Assembly (NCBI RefSeq): GCF_029167105.1
Contig: NZ_JARFML010000005.1
Location: 186,001-250,000 of the forward strand
Reading direction: 5' to 3'
DNA from: Bradyrhizobium yuanmingense
GTDB taxonomy: Bacteria > Pseudomonadota > Alphaproteobacteria > Rhizobiales > Xanthobacteraceae
Length of the DNA: 64,000 bases
The position numbers and the translations under genes are program-made. Positions 1 to 9,534 of the stretch are shown piece by piece; the stretch's first letter is position 1, and every line of letters begins with the position of its first letter. The notes beneath the pieces were generated by a model, which saw nothing but the letters and a program-made list of their open reading frames with translations, made no database searches and was not told the origin of the DNA.

Positions 1-182
1 GGCGAAATCTCGACCAGATCCATGCCGACTTCCTGCGCCATGCGGATGGCGACGACGGTCTCGACCGTGCCTTTGTTGTCACCGGTCTGGTCGATCAGCT
101 GGATCTGCGCATTGCGGATATCATCATTGATGCGCGGCCCGTCTTTGCTGGCAGCGGGCGGAGCTTTATTAGGACGGCGAAT
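1..182 (-). CDS. infC: Translation initiation factor IF-3, N-terminal part (partial)
   Basis: IF-3 binds the 30S subunit and checks start-codon/initiator tRNA pairing. About 60 residues are visible before the window edge, and they match the IF-3 N-terminal domain: an RRPNKAPP leader, PRINDDIRNAQIQLID, and GMDLVEIS. The reading frame has no ATG, GTG or TTG at the right place. The conserved N terminus begins at ATT (182-180), with GGAG at 194-191 eight bases upstream. AUU initiation is the known device by which IF-3 represses its own translation in many bacteria. The gene diverges from the hydrolase at 434. The C-terminal domain lies outside the window. Confidence 0.9.
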   Translation of the reverse strand, partial: MRRPNKAPPAASKDGPRINDDIRNAQIQLIDQTGDNKGTVETVVAIRMAQEVGMDLVEIS

Positions 183-433
183 GGGTGGTTCTCCAAAGTT
201 GTGAAAGAAGCGGCTATTTTGAAGGAAGAAGCGTTTGCCGGCAAGCAAGTCGCTGATGCGAGGTGCGAAAAACCCTCAAATGCGAGGCATTTTGGTCACG
301 GCCCTCGGCACGCTGACCGACATAGACACCTTGCCTCTGTTCCGCAAGCGTCCCAAAGGACCAATAGCAATGCCGGTCGTGCTTTCGGAACAGGTCCGGA
401 CAGCTCAAACCGCACAGCCAGAGTAAACGTTCC

Positions 434-1222
434 ATGACCGACGCAATTTCCGATGCCGTGCTTGAGTTCATCGAGGTGGGCGAGGGGCCGTCCGCACGCA
501 GGATCGCGGTGCGCCGCCGTCCCGGAAAAGGCCCCGGCCTGGTCTGGCTCGGCGGATTCAAGTCGGACATGCAGGGCGGCAAGGCCGTGGCGCTGGATGC
601 CTGGGCCCACGAGCGCGGCCGCGCAATCGTCCGGTTTGACTATTCCGGCCACGGCGAATCCAGCGGCGATTTCGCCATTGGGACCATCGGCAGCTGGCTC
701 GAGGACAGTGTTGCGGTGTTCGAACGCTTCTGCGACGGCCCGCAAATCCTGATCGGCTCCTCCATGGGCGGCTGGATGGCGCTGCTGCTCGCGCGCGAGA
801 TCAAGAGACGTGCCGGCAAAGCGTCGCTTGCGGGCCTGGTGCTGATCGCGCCGGCGCCTGATTTCACCGAAGAGCTGATGTGGAAGAATTTTTCGCCCGC
901 GGTGAAGAAGGAGATCGAGACCAAGGGCTTCTGGCTGCGCCCGTCGGAATATGGCGACGGCTCGCCCTATCCGATCACGCGGAACCTGATCGAGGAGGGG
1001 CGCAATCACCTCGTGCTCGGCAGCGCCATCGATCTCGGCTGCCCCGTCCGCATCCTGCAAGGCGCGAAGGACCCTGATGTGCCGTGGCAGCACGCGTTCA
1101 AGCTGACCCATCGGCTGCCGGCCGACGACGTCGTGCTGACCATGATCCAGGACGGCGATCATCGCCTGTCACGGCCGCAGGACATCGCGCGCCTTCTTGC
1201 CGCGGTGGCGGAGTTTGGGTGA
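434..1222 (+). CDS. Alpha/beta hydrolase
   Basis: This is a 262-residue serine hydrolase of the alpha/beta fold, cytoplasmic since no signal peptide is seen. The nucleophile elbow is GSSMGG with Ser110. Asp213 (in GAKDPDVPW) and His243 (in GDHRLS) are in the right order to complete the triad. An early FDYSGHGESSG segment carries the usual oxyanion-loop region. It resembles the short palmitoyl-thioesterase-like (ABHD10-type) hydrolases found beside infC in bradyrhizobia. The substrate is unknown. The ATG at 434 gives the full fold, and there is no cotranscribed neighbour. Confidence 0.85.
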   Translation: MTDAISDAVLEFIEVGEGPSARRIAVRRRPGKGPGLVWLGGFKSDMQGGKAVALDAWAHERGRAIVRFDYSGHGESSGDFAIGTIGSWLEDSVAVFERFCDGPQILIGSSMGGWMALLLAREIKRRAGKASLAGLVLIAPAPDFTEELMWKNFSPAVKKEIETKGFWLRPSEYGDGSPYPITRNLIEEGRNHLVLGSAIDLGCPVRILQGAKDPDVPWQHAFKLTHRLPADDVVLTMIQDGDHRLSRPQDIARLLAAVAEFG

Positions 1223-1239
1223 GGATGTTTCTCTTCCTT

Positions 1240-1398
1240 CCCCCCCTTGTGGGAGAAGGTGGCTTCGCGAAGCGAAGCCGGATGAGGGGTTCTATCCACG
1301 AGCCCGAATGACAGTTGGTCTCGCGGAGACAGACCCCTCACCCAAGTGAATGCGCGTCAACGAGCGGAGGCTGCCCTCTCCCACAACAAGGGGGGAGG
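1240..1398. repeat. Palindromic intergenic repeat, family A
   Basis: An outer inverted repeat pairs CCCCCCTTGTGGGAGAAGG (from about 1241) with CCCTCTCCCACAACAAGGGG (from about 1372). An inner pair GATGAGGGGT / ACCCCTCACCC lies between them. Relatives occur at 7964-8107, 29440-29461, 33889-34035 and 39666-39785. The element sits in the gap after the hydrolase gene. Confidence 0.8.
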
Positions 1399-1423
1399 GC
1401 ACAACAACCGGGAGGCAACGCCA

Positions 1424-1891
1424 ATGACCACCATCGCCATGCTGCGCGCCTTCTGCGACGCGGTCGAGCAGCGCAACGGCAAAGCCTTCGCAGAGCTGTT
1501 CACCGAGGACGGTGTCTATCACGATGTCTTCTACGGCGCCTTCGCCGGCCGCGCTAAGATCGCCGCGATGATCGACGACTGGTTCTACCGCACCGCGACC
1601 GATTTCCGCTGGGACATGCATGACCCCGTCACCGAGGGCACCACGCTCTATGCGCGCTACACGTTCAGCTACAGATCGACATTGCCGGAAGCGAACGGCG
1701 CGCGGGCGATGTTCGAGGGCGTTGCGATCATGACGCTGAAGGAGGGCAGGATCGCCTGTTATCACGAGGTCGCCAACACCGCGCCGGCATTCGTCGATTT
1801 GAAGTTCGCGCCGGAACGCATCGCCAAGATCGTCGCCAAGCAGGGCGCCGAGCTGAAGGCGCGGCCGGAGATGCAGCGGCATTTGGGGTAG
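1424..1891 (+). CDS. NTF2-like / SnoaL-fold protein
   Basis: A 155-residue protein that reads as a single NTF2-like domain: MLRAFCDAVEQRNGKAFAELF, then EDGVYHDVFYG and an ARYTFSYRS strand region typical of SnoaL-like polyketide-cyclase-fold proteins. Such proteins bind small hydrophobic ligands, and some are isomerases or cyclases; nothing here fixes the reaction. The start at 1424 was chosen because GGAGG (1411-1415) lies just upstream. An in-frame ATG at 1346 would read through the repeat element and is unlikely to be used. Confidence 0.75.
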   Translation: MTTIAMLRAFCDAVEQRNGKAFAELFTEDGVYHDVFYGAFAGRAKIAAMIDDWFYRTATDFRWDMHDPVTEGTTLYARYTFSYRSTLPEANGARAMFEGVAIMTLKEGRIACYHEVANTAPAFVDLKFAPERIAKIVAKQGAELKARPEMQRHLG

Positions 1892-1904
1892 CTGCATCCT
1901 CCTC

Positions 1905-1998
1905 GTCATTCCGGGGCGTGCGAAGCACGAGCCCGGAATCCATAACCACCATCGGGAGTATGGATTCCGGGCTCACGCTTCGCGTGCCCCGGAATGAC
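1905..1998. repeat. Palindromic intergenic repeat, family B
   Basis: A long inverted repeat opens with GTCATTCCGGGGCGTGCGAA and closes with CGCGTGCCCCGGAATGAC; an internal pair of GGAATCCAT/ATGGATTCC arms flanks the centre. It lies between the NTF2-like gene and the convergent thioesterase pseudogene, where it could also act as a bidirectional terminator. Relatives are at 48409-48560, 55809-55917 and 56685-56726. Confidence 0.85.
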
Positions 1999-2013
1999 AG
2001 GTGGAAAAAGTCC

Positions 2014-2812
2014 CTACCGCTTCGACGGATTCACCATCGGCTTGCGCTGCGCCAGCGCGGCCACGGTCGCGGTGCCGATCGGACCCTGCTCGTCATAGAG
2101 CCAGCATTCGCCGATCGCGACGCCGTCGGTGGCGTGGTGGTTCACCACCTCGAAGCCGATCCACTCCGTCACCGGCAGGCGGTGTAGATAGATGGTGACG
2201 TCGCTGTTGATGTAGCCGAGCCCCTGGTCGCCGGCATTGGCGAACGGGCTGGCGAAGTCGGCGCCGCTGGCGACGCGGACGAACGGCGTCATCGGGGCGC
2301 CCGCGACAAGCTCGCGCACCTCGCTCATCCACAATCTGCGCGGGCCGAGCGAGCCCATATGGCCGACGATCGGGCGCGTCGCCCATTTGCCGTTCATGCC
2401 GAGCCTGGGGATCGGTCGGCTTGGGGATCTCGGCAGGCTTCGGTGCGTCCCAGTTCGGCGGCGACCAGACATTGCCATCGGGATTTTGCGTCTTGCGCAG
2501 CAGCTGGCACGAGGCGCGCGCCATGCTGACCCCGCCGGAATAGAACTCCGCTTCCACCACGCGGATGCGCATGCCGTCGCGCACCAGCCGCGCCGTCACC
2601 TCGATCGGCTTGTCGATCGTCGGCAGCCGAAACATGTCGACCGTGAGCCGCGCCGGCACGAATTCGGGCCCGGAATGGCGCTCCTCGATGACGAAACCGA
2701 GCAGGCCGATGATGACGCGCCCGTGCAGCGATTTCGGATCCCATGGACCGCTCGCGACTTCCGTCGGATGGAATTTATCGCCGTCGCGGGTGAAGAAAGG
2801 CATGTTTGTCAT
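2014..2812 (-). pseudogene. Thioesterase-family protein, frameshifted
   Basis: Two reading frames together give one acyl-CoA thioesterase-like protein of about 265 residues (double hotdog, TesB-like). The first part runs from MTNMPFFTRDG at 2812 to PKPTDP. The second continues as RLGMNGKWATRPIVGHMGSL and ends in AQRKPMVNPSKR at 2014. The break is at the G run 2407-2410 (C run on the coding strand): removing one base restores KPTDPRLGMN and joins the frames. As written, the first frame runs into arginine-rich nonsense. It could be a real mutation or a base-calling error in a homopolymer. The start could also be the ATG at 2803. Confidence 0.75.
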
Positions 2813-2953
2813 GCGCGCGAGATTGCGGGAATGGATGGGGAAATCAAGGTCCACGATCCTCGTGGTGAGGAGGCGCAAAGCGCCGTCTCGAACCATGCAG
2901 GCCCCGCTGCGGCAGCTCGGCCTCGATCCTTCGAGACGCCGCAGCGCGGCTCC

Positions 2954-4147
2954 TCAGGATGAGGTGCAAACAGTGCTGTCTGCTTCCCACTCTTCACGAA
3001 CGCTCTCGTCGGGCTCGCGATCGAGAGCATGCAGCCTCATAGCCGCGAACTCCTCCCCCTCCACCAACTGCCCCAGCGCCCATACCGCCGCGCCGCGCAC
3101 CAGCGGGCTTGCGTCATCCAGCAATCGCCTCGCTTCGTCCGCCAGCGCCAATTCGCCCGAATTGCCGATCGCGATCAGCACATTGCGCAAGAACCGGTCG
3201 CGGCCGATGCGCTTCACCGCCGACTTCGTGAACAGCGCACGGAATGCCGCGTCGTCCAGCCGTGCCAGCTCAGCGAGCGAAGGCGCGCGCAACTCGTCGC
3301 GCGCGGCGAGTTTTGCCTCACGCCCCTCTTGCGCAAACTTGTTCCAGGGGCAGGCGGCAAGGCAATCATCGCAGCCATAGATGCGGTTGCCGATGCTCTT
3401 GCGAAACTCGTGCGGGATCGGGCCCTTGTTCTCGATGGTGAGATAGGAGATGCAGCGCCGCGCATCGAGCTTGTAGGGCGCTGGAAACGCCGCGGTCGGG
3501 CAGATGTCGAGGCAGGCCCGGCACGAGCCGCAATGGTCGATCTCGGCGGCGTCGCGCGGCAGCTGCAGCGTAGTGTAGATCGCGCCGAGAAACAGCCACG
3601 AGCCGAACTCGCGCGAGACGAGGTTGGTGTGCTTGCCCTGCCAGCCCAGATGCGCGGCCTGCGCCAAGGGCTTCTCCATCACCGCCGCTGTGTCGACGAA
3701 CACCTTCACCTCGCTCGGCGCGGTCGCGACCAGCCAGCGCGCCAGCGCCTTCAGCCGCTTTTTGATCAGGTCATGATAGTCGTCGCCTTGCGCATAGACC
3801 GAGATCGCCGCGCACGTGCGCTGCTTCAGGATCGCGAGCGGATCGGAATCGGGACCGTAATTGACGCCGAGCATGATCACGCTGCGCACGTCGGCCCACA
3901 GCCCGCGCGGGTCGACGCGGCGCTCCGGCTGGTTCGCGAGCCAATCCATGTCGCCATGGCCGCCCGAGGCGATGAATTCGAGGAAGTGTTGTCCGGCCGC
4001 ATCGATCGAGCCCGGCGCGGTGACGCCGATGCAGTCGAAGCCGAGCGCGTGCGCTTCGCGCGCAAGCGCCGCCTTCAGTTCAATCGGATCGGAGCTCAGA
4101 AATCCAGGTCCACATAGGTCCGCGACGCCGGCACGCCGGCTAGCCAT
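2954..4147 (-). CDS. queG: Epoxyqueuosine reductase
   Basis: QueG carries out the last step of queuosine synthesis in tRNA: cobalamin-dependent reduction of epoxyqueuosine. The N-terminal cobalamin-binding domain contains [18 protein letters not shown]. Two 4Fe-4S motifs follow, [12 protein letters not shown] and [15 protein letters not shown]-like C-terminal segment ends the protein ([15 protein letters not shown]). The start is uncertain: the ATG at 4147 gives 397 residues and overlaps the glutathione transferase gene by about 50 bases. The conserved part begins nearer 4100, where only a CTG is available (about 381 residues, closer to the usual length). It follows the transferase gene on the same strand, so the two are probably cotranscribed. 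Confidence 0.88.
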   Translation of the reverse strand: MASRRAGVADLCGPGFLSSDPIELKAALAREAHALGFDCIGVTAPGSIDAAGQHFLEFIASGGHGDMDWLANQPERRVDPRGLWADVRSVIMLGVNYGPDSDPLAILKQRTCAAISVYAQGDDYHDLIKKRLKALARWLVATAPSEVKVFVDTAAVMEKPLAQAAHLGWQGKHTNLVSREFGSWLFLGAIYTTLQLPRDAAEIDHCGSCRACLDICPTAAFPAPYKLDARRCISYLTIENKGPIPHEFRKSIGNRIYGCDDCLAACPWNKFAQEGREAKLAARDELRAPSLAELARLDDAAFRALFTKSAVKRIGRDRFLRNVLIAIGNSGELALADEARRLLDDASPLVRGAAVWALGQLVEGEEFAAMRLHALDREPDESVREEWEADSTVCTSS

Positions 4148-4788
4148 TCGCTGAGGAGCGGACGGAACGACGGGCGGGATTTCACCCGCGCGTACCACGC
4201 CTTTGCTGCGTCGTCCTCGCTCCATGGCACGTCGCCCAGATAGTCGATCGCCGAAAGATGCGCCGCGGCGGCGAGATCCGCGTAGGTGAGCCGGTCGCCG
4301 GCGAGGAAGTTGCGGGTCTGCGCCAGCCAGCCGATATAGGCCAGATGATAGCGCACGTTGGCCTTTGCTGCGCGCATCACGTCGGCCGAAGGCGCCCCGC
4401 CCCCGTTCTCCTCGCTCATGAAGCGCTTGTAGATGCGCTCGGTGACGAGTGGATGCGAGACCTCCTCGAAGAATTTTTCGTTGAACCAGGCCATCAGCCG
4501 GCGCACCTCGACACGCTCGGCAAGCGTCTCCGGCATCAGGCGCTTGGGGCCCATCCCGGCACCATAGGCCTCATCGACATATTCGGCGATGATCGCCGCG
4601 CCCGGAACGGGCGGCTGCTCGTCGTCCACCAGCACGGGCGTGGAGCCCGCTGCATTGAGCAGCAGAAACGCCTCGCGCCGCTCCCAGCTACGCTCTTCGA
4701 TCAGCTTCAGGTCGAGCCCGTATTCACCCGCGATCAGGCGAATGAAGCGCGAATGCGGACAGAACGGATGATGAAACAGCGTAAACAT
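4096..4788 (-). CDS. Glutathione S-transferase family protein
   Basis: A 230-residue cytosolic GST-fold protein. The N-terminal thioredoxin-like domain begins [18 protein letters not shown], with Cys10 and Ser13 in a CPxS active-site arrangement, followed by GSTPVLVDD with the cis-proline before the glutathione-binding strand. The C-terminal helical domain contains [18 protein letters not shown], the conserved N-capping box of GSTs. The substrate is unknown. Its end overlaps the start of queG, and it is transcribed away from uppP. Confidence 0.88.
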   Translation of the reverse strand: MFTLFHHPFCPHSRFIRLIAGEYGLDLKLIEERSWERREAFLLLNAAGSTPVLVDDEQPPVPGAAIIAEYVDEAYGAGMGPKRLMPETLAERVEVRRLMAWFNEKFFEEVSHPLVTERIYKRFMSEENGGGAPSADVMRAAKANVRYHLAYIGWLAQTRNFLAGDRLTYADLAAAAHLSAIDYLGDVPWSEDDAAKAWYARVKSRPSFRPLLSEWLAGVPASRTYVDLDF

Positions 4789-4957
4789 GAAGCCTTTGAC
4801 TATGTGATGGTGCTTAAGAATCCATCAATGTTTGTGCGGCGCCACACTAGCCCCTCAAAACCGCGAAGCAAGGGCGTGATTTGGCATTTTGCGATTGCGG
4901 CATGGGGTCTAATAGGCGAGAAGAGCCCCGCTTTTCCAGCCGAAATGGACCGTAAAT

Positions 4958-5764
4958 ATGTCAGACGCAGTACGGGCAGTGATCCTCGGCATCATCGAGG
5001 GCGTGACCGAGTTCCTTCCCGTATCCTCGACCGGCCACCTCCTGATCGCCGAGCGCTTCTTTCATCTCGGCGAAGGCGCGTTCTGGGATTCGTTTACGGT
5101 TCTGATCCAGCTGGGCGCGATTCTCGCGATCGTGGGGCTGTACTTTCGCAAGCTGTGGGACGTCGTGATCGGCCTGTTCACGGGCGATGCCTATGCTCGC
5201 CGCTTCGTGATCGGCGTGCTGGTCGCATTCCTGCCCGCTGTCATCGTCGGCCTCGTCGCCGGTAAGTACATCAAGCTCCTGCTGTTCAATCCGTGGGTCA
5301 TCTGCTTCACACTGATCGTCGGCGGCGCCATCCTGCTCTGGGTCGACAAGCTCGAGCTCAAGCCGCGCGAGCATGATGCCACCAGATTTCCGCTCTTGAT
5401 GTATCTCTATATCGGCATCGCGCAGTGCGTGGCCATGATCCCGGGCGTATCGCGCTCCGGCGCCAGCATCGTCGCCGCGATGCTGCTCGGAGCCGACAAG
5501 CGCGCGGCGGCGGAATTCTCGTTCTTTCTGGCGATCCCCACCATGATCGGCGCGTTCGCCTACGACTTCTACAAGAGCCGCGCCGAGATGACGATGGACC
5601 ACATCAACATCGTCGCGATCGGCTTCGTGGTGTCCTTTATCACCGCGATCATCGTGGTGAAGACGTTTTTGACCTATGTCACCCGGCACGGTTTCCTGCT
5701 GTTCGCCTGGTGGCGCGTCATCGTCGGCACCCTCGGCCTGATCGCGCTGGCGCTGGGACGGTAG
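4958..5764 (+). CDS. uppP: Undecaprenyl-diphosphatase
   Basis: This inner-membrane enzyme removes a phosphate from undecaprenyl diphosphate and so recycles the lipid carrier for peptidoglycan and polysaccharide synthesis. The 268-residue protein is strongly hydrophobic with about eight membrane segments. Both catalytic motifs are present: EGVTEFLPVSSTGH (Glu14, Glu18, His27) and PGVSRSG (162-168, Arg166). Length is normal for the BacA/UppP family. The polyprenyl phosphate it makes is also the substrate of the UbiA-type enzyme at 12428, and a DprE1-like gene starts 108 bases downstream. Confidence 0.95.
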   Translation: MSDAVRAVILGIIEGVTEFLPVSSTGHLLIAERFFHLGEGAFWDSFTVLIQLGAILAIVGLYFRKLWDVVIGLFTGDAYARRFVIGVLVAFLPAVIVGLVAGKYIKLLLFNPWVICFTLIVGGAILLWVDKLELKPREHDATRFPLLMYLYIGIAQCVAMIPGVSRSGASIVAAMLLGADKRAAAEFSFFLAIPTMIGAFAYDFYKSRAEMTMDHINIVAIGFVVSFITAIIVVKTFLTYVTRHGFLLFAWWRVIVGTLGLIALALGR

Positions 5765-5871
5765 GCCCATTGCCCCATCTGCGTGCCAACCGCGCTTTCA
5801 ACGCAATGTAAGCTTTTGATCGGTACTCAGTTTGCCATGCCGGGCGGCACGCCCGGCGCAGGAGCTGAGCC

Positions 5872-7197
5872 ATGACCCTCGTCAGCGGCTGGGGGCGCTT
5901 CCCGGTCGTCGATACCGAGATGCTGCGTCCGCGCGCGTTCGCGGCGGTTGCCGACGCCGTCGTGTCCGGCACCGTGGCGCGCGGCAATGGCCGTGCCTAT
6001 GGCGATGCCGCGATCGGGGCCGTCAGGACCGTCGCGATGACGGGCTTCGACCGCATCAGGTGGTTCGATCCGGCGACCGGCCGCATCCGCCTCGAGGCCG
6101 GCGTGCTGCTCTCGGACCTGATCGAGACCTTCGGCCCGCGCGGCTTCCTGCCCTTCGTGCTGCCCGGCACGCGTTTCGTGTCGATCGGCGGCGCCATCGC
6201 CGCCGACGTGCACGGCAAGAACCACCATTGCGAAGGCGGCTTCGGCCGCTATGTCGACAGCATCCTGCTGCGCACGGGCGAGGGCGAATTGATCGAAGCC
6301 TCGCGCGAGCAGAACTCCGACGCATTCTTTGCGACAATCGGCGGCATGGGCCTGACCGGTGTCATCCTCGAAGCGACCCTGCGGCTGCGCAAGGTCGAAA
6401 CGGGATGGATCCGCGAACGCGTGATCTCGGCATCCGATCTCGATGCGGCGATGCGCGCGCTCGATGCAGGCGATGCCGCGACCTATTCGGTGGCGTGGAT
6501 CGATTGCGCCGCGCGCGGCAAGGATCTCGGCCGCTCGCTGATCTATCTCGGCGAGCACGCCGGCAAGGACAAGCTTCCTGCCGGCGCCGCGGCGTTTCCC
6601 GCCGGCAAGCATCCCGGTCTCGGCGTGCCCATCGATTTGCCCCCGATGACGCTGAACCGCTTCAGCATCCGCGCCTTCAACGAGCTGTATTATCGCATGG
6701 GCGCCCGCCGCGCCGGCGGCACCCATGTGGTCTCGCTCTATCCCTATTTCTTTCCGCTCGACAGCATTGCCGACTGGAATCGTATCTACGGCAAGCGCGG
6801 CTTTCTGCAGCATCAATGCGTGATACCCGAGAACGGCGCGCGCGACGTGCTCGGCGAGATCCTGGGTCGCGTCGCGCGGCGCGGCGATGCCTCCTTCCTC
6901 GCGGTGCTGAAGAAGCTCGGCCAGGGCGAGGGCATCCTGTCGTTTCCGCTGCCCGGCTACACGCTGGCGCTGGATTTCCCCGTGCGCGGCGACATTCTGA
7001 ATTTTCTCGACGAGATCGACCGTCTCGTTGTCGCGGCTGGTGGCCGGCTCTATCTCGCCAAGGATGCGCGCCAGTCGCGCGAGACGCTCGAAGCCGGCTA
7101 TCCCGCCGTGCCGCGCTTCAACGCGATCCGCAAAGCGCTCGACCCTGCCGGCAACATCCGCTCCAAGCTTTCACAACGTCTGTTCGATGGGGTCTAG
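5872..7197 (+). CDS. DprE1-like FAD-binding oxidoreductase
   Basis: A 441-residue flavin oxidoreductase resembling decaprenylphospho-beta-D-ribofuranose 2-oxidase, the first half of the DprE1/DprE2 epimerase that turns a lipid-linked ribose into arabinose. The FAD domain shows ARGNGRAYGDAA, the HGKNHH histidine segment (114-119) and FATIGGMGLTGVILEATL. A late YLAKDAR segment places Lys397 at the position of the essential lysine in the mycobacterial enzyme. AGGAGC lies just before the ATG. The SDR partner follows after three bases, so they form one operon. The lipid and sugar actually used are inferred from family only. Confidence 0.85.
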   Translation: MTLVSGWGRFPVVDTEMLRPRAFAAVADAVVSGTVARGNGRAYGDAAIGAVRTVAMTGFDRIRWFDPATGRIRLEAGVLLSDLIETFGPRGFLPFVLPGTRFVSIGGAIAADVHGKNHHCEGGFGRYVDSILLRTGEGELIEASREQNSDAFFATIGGMGLTGVILEATLRLRKVETGWIRERVISASDLDAAMRALDAGDAATYSVAWIDCAARGKDLGRSLIYLGEHAGKDKLPAGAAAFPAGKHPGLGVPIDLPPMTLNRFSIRAFNELYYRMGARRAGGTHVVSLYPYFFPLDSIADWNRIYGKRGFLQHQCVIPENGARDVLGEILGRVARRGDASFLAVLKKLGQGEGILSFPLPGYTLALDFPVRGDILNFLDEIDRLVVAAGGRLYLAKDARQSRETLEAGYPAVPRFNAIRKALDPAGNIRSKLSQRLFDGV

Positions 7198-7200
7198 GCC

Positions 7201-7941
7201 GTGACGTCGCGCAAGTCTGTACTGGTGCTGGGCGGCTCATCCGACATCGGCCGCGCCACGGCGCGCGCCTTTGCCGAAGCGGGATACGATGTAGCGCTCG
7301 CCGGCCGCGACGTCGCCGCGCTGGAGCCTGACGCCGCCGATCTTCGTGCGCGCTACAATGTCGAGCTCGGTGTCCACACATTCGACGTGCTCGACACCGC
7401 CTCGTTCGAGGGCTTCGTCGCCGGCCTGCCCGCGCTGCCCGATGTCGTCATCTCGATCGTCGGCCTGCTTGGCGTGCAAGAGAGCGCGCAGAGCGATCTC
7501 GCCCACGCCACCGCGATCATGCGCTCCAACTACGAGGGGCCGTCGTTGATCCTCGGCCTGTTCGCGGAGAAGTTCTTGGACCGCGGCAGCGGCACGCTGG
7601 TCGGCGTGTCCTCGGTTGCCGGCGATCGCGGCCGCGCCTCCAACTATGTCTATGGCTCCGCCAAGGCCGGCTTCTCCGCCTTCCTGTCCGGCCTGCGCGC
7701 CCGCGCCAGCCGGGGCAGCGTTCACGTTGTCACGGTCAAGCCCGGCTTCGTCCGCACCAGGATGACGGAAGGCATGAAGCTGATCGGCCCGCTCACCGTC
7801 GAAGCCCCCGTCGTCGGCGCTGCGATCCTTCGCGCCGTCGAGGCCAAGAGCGACATCGTCTATGTCAGCGGCAAATGGCGCCTCGTGATGCTTGTCATCA
7901 AGACGCTGCCGGAGGCGGTGTTCAAGAAGCTGAGGTTTTGA
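7201..7941 (+). CDS. DprE2-like short-chain dehydrogenase
   Basis: A 246-residue SDR that begins with GTG three bases after the DprE1-like stop. It has the Rossmann motif GGSSDIGRA at 11-19 and the catalytic Tyr151-x3-Lys155 (YVYGSAKAG), with Ser137/138 in GVSSVAG. In the mycobacterial pathway DprE2 reduces the 2-keto intermediate made by DprE1 to give decaprenylphospho-arabinose; adjacency and family fit suggest the same role. A generic SDR function cannot be excluded from sequence alone. Confidence 0.82.
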   Translation: MTSRKSVLVLGGSSDIGRATARAFAEAGYDVALAGRDVAALEPDAADLRARYNVELGVHTFDVLDTASFEGFVAGLPALPDVVISIVGLLGVQESAQSDLAHATAIMRSNYEGPSLILGLFAEKFLDRGSGTLVGVSSVAGDRGRASNYVYGSAKAGFSAFLSGLRARASRGSVHVVTVKPGFVRTRMTEGMKLIGPLTVEAPVVGAAILRAVEAKSDIVYVSGKWRLVMLVIKTLPEAVFKKLRF

Positions 7942-7963
7942 AAGTCGTGTGACGGGCCCTCAG

Positions 7964-8107
7964 CGACGATGCGCCCCCGCGCCCCGTTCTTACGGGGAGA
8001 GGCCGGGGTGAGGGGCCTCTCTCCACGAGCGCGGTCTTTGTGAGACCTGTACCCCCTCACCCGGATCGCAAGCGCGATCCGACCTCTCCCCGCAAGCGGG
8101 GAGAGGT
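7964..8107. repeat. Palindromic intergenic repeat, family A
   Basis: Nested inverted repeats carry CGCCCCGTTCTTACGGGGAG, GGTGAGGGG / CCCCTCACC, and CCTCTCCCCGC AA GCGGGGAGAGG close to the end. The element fills the gap between the convergent DprE2-like and NDUFA9-like genes and may terminate both transcripts. Confidence 0.8.
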
Positions 8108-8121
8108 TAAGGCAGAAACTC

Positions 8122-9087
8122 TCACACACTCATGCGCTGGAACTGGCCCTGCGGGCGGAAGCGCCAGAGATATTGCGGGGCGATCGCCTCCAGCGAATCG
8201 GGCGTGATGCCGAGGCCTTCCAGCGTCAGCCCGGACGCCTTCGCCGCCTCCGACACGATATTGTCGCGCTCGAGCAGGGTGACCTGGTCCGGCGTCAGCT
8301 TGAACGCGCCCGGTGCGAATTGCAGGAAGTTGGCCTGGAAGCGGGCGAGGCCGAACGGCAGCGGCGCCAGCATGCGCTTGCGGTCGGTGATCTCGAGGAT
8401 CGCCTCGATGATCTCGCGCATGGTCAGCACTTCCGGCCCGCCGAGCTCGTAAGTGGCGCCCGCCTTGGCCTTGCCGTCGGCCGCATCCGCGATCGCGCTG
8501 GCGACGTCGCCGACATAGACCGGCTGCATCTTGGTCTCGCCGCCGACCAGGGGCAGCACCGGCGAGATCCGGGCCAGCGCAGCAAAGCGGTTGGTGAACT
8601 GGTCCTCGGGGCCGAACATCACGGAGGGGCGGAAGATCGTGGCGGAGGGAACCGCGGCCAGGACCGCGGCTTCGCCGGCCGCCTTGGCCCTGGCATAGCG
8701 TGAGGGCGACTGCGCATCGGCCCCGATCGCCGAGACATGCACCAGCGCGCTACCTGCGGCGGCCGCCGCCTTGGCGACGGTCTCGGCGCCCCTGGCCTGG
8801 ACGGCGTCAAACGTCTGCCCGCCGCTCTCGGTGAGCACGCCGACCAGATTGATCACGACATGCGAATCACGCAGCGCCGCCTCGACCGAGGCCGGAAAGC
8901 GCAAATTCGCCTGCACGGTGTGGACCTGCCCGACCCGGCCGGAGGGCTGGAGGTATCCGGCCAGTTCCGGCCGCCGCACCGCGACCCGGACCCGGTAATC
9001 GCGCTTGCACAGGGCACGGACGACATTCCGGCCCAAAAATCCCGAACCGCCGAAAACCGTGACCAGCGTGTCCAGATTCGATGCCAT
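8122..9087 (-). CDS. Complex I NDUFA9-like NAD(P)-binding protein
   Basis: A 321-residue atypical/extended SDR matching the NDUFA9 subunit family of respiratory complex I. The nucleotide-binding motif VFGGSGFLGRNVVRALC is at the N terminus, and VHVSAIGADAQSPSRYARAK holds the Tyr-x3-Lys pair. FRPSVMFGPEDQFTNRFA and the MQPVYVGDVASAIADA segment are characteristic of the family. In mitochondria the homologue stabilises complex I; the bacterial role is less clear, perhaps quinone-related or assembly. It is a single gene, convergent with the DprE2-like gene. Confidence 0.87.
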   Translation of the reverse strand: MASNLDTLVTVFGGSGFLGRNVVRALCKRDYRVRVAVRRPELAGYLQPSGRVGQVHTVQANLRFPASVEAALRDSHVVINLVGVLTESGGQTFDAVQARGAETVAKAAAAAGSALVHVSAIGADAQSPSRYARAKAAGEAAVLAAVPSATIFRPSVMFGPEDQFTNRFAALARISPVLPLVGGETKMQPVYVGDVASAIADAADGKAKAGATYELGGPEVLTMREIIEAILEITDRKRMLAPLPFGLARFQANFLQFAPGAFKLTPDQVTLLERDNIVSEAAKASGLTLEGLGITPDSLEAIAPQYLWRFRPQGQFQRMSV

Positions 9088-9238
9088 GGGAGCCGTTCCT
9101 GCGGAAAAGAGTGCGTCTTGTCAGGCTTGTATCGGGCCGGTTTGCGATGCGCAATCGGCATCCCGAGCCCGGCCTCACGCATGAATTGACAACGGCGTCA
9201 CCGAACCGTAGTAACCGCCTCCGTGCCCCAAACGGCAT

Positions 9239-9325
<87 letters not shown>

Positions 9326-9534
9326 TGCTTTTCTGGATCGCAAACAAATCCAGATAGATAAGCCCTCTCAGAGTGTTGCGTTCGCCCCGACTGTGTAACA
9401 ATGGGGTGTAACATTGCTGTTCAGGGTTGCTCGGCCAGTGTCGCCATGGTCCACACGCTCGATGTCGGCTGGGCGCCGAATACGGAGAGCCACGCGGAGC
9501 AGGAAGCGCACTGGGCTGCTAGGCCGCGACGCGG
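9326..9534. other. tRNA-Leu downstream spacer
   Basis: This 209-base stretch follows the tRNA. I see no integrase, no repeat of the tRNA 3' end and no convincing reading frame, so there is no sign that the tRNA serves as an integration site here. Confidence 0.5.
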
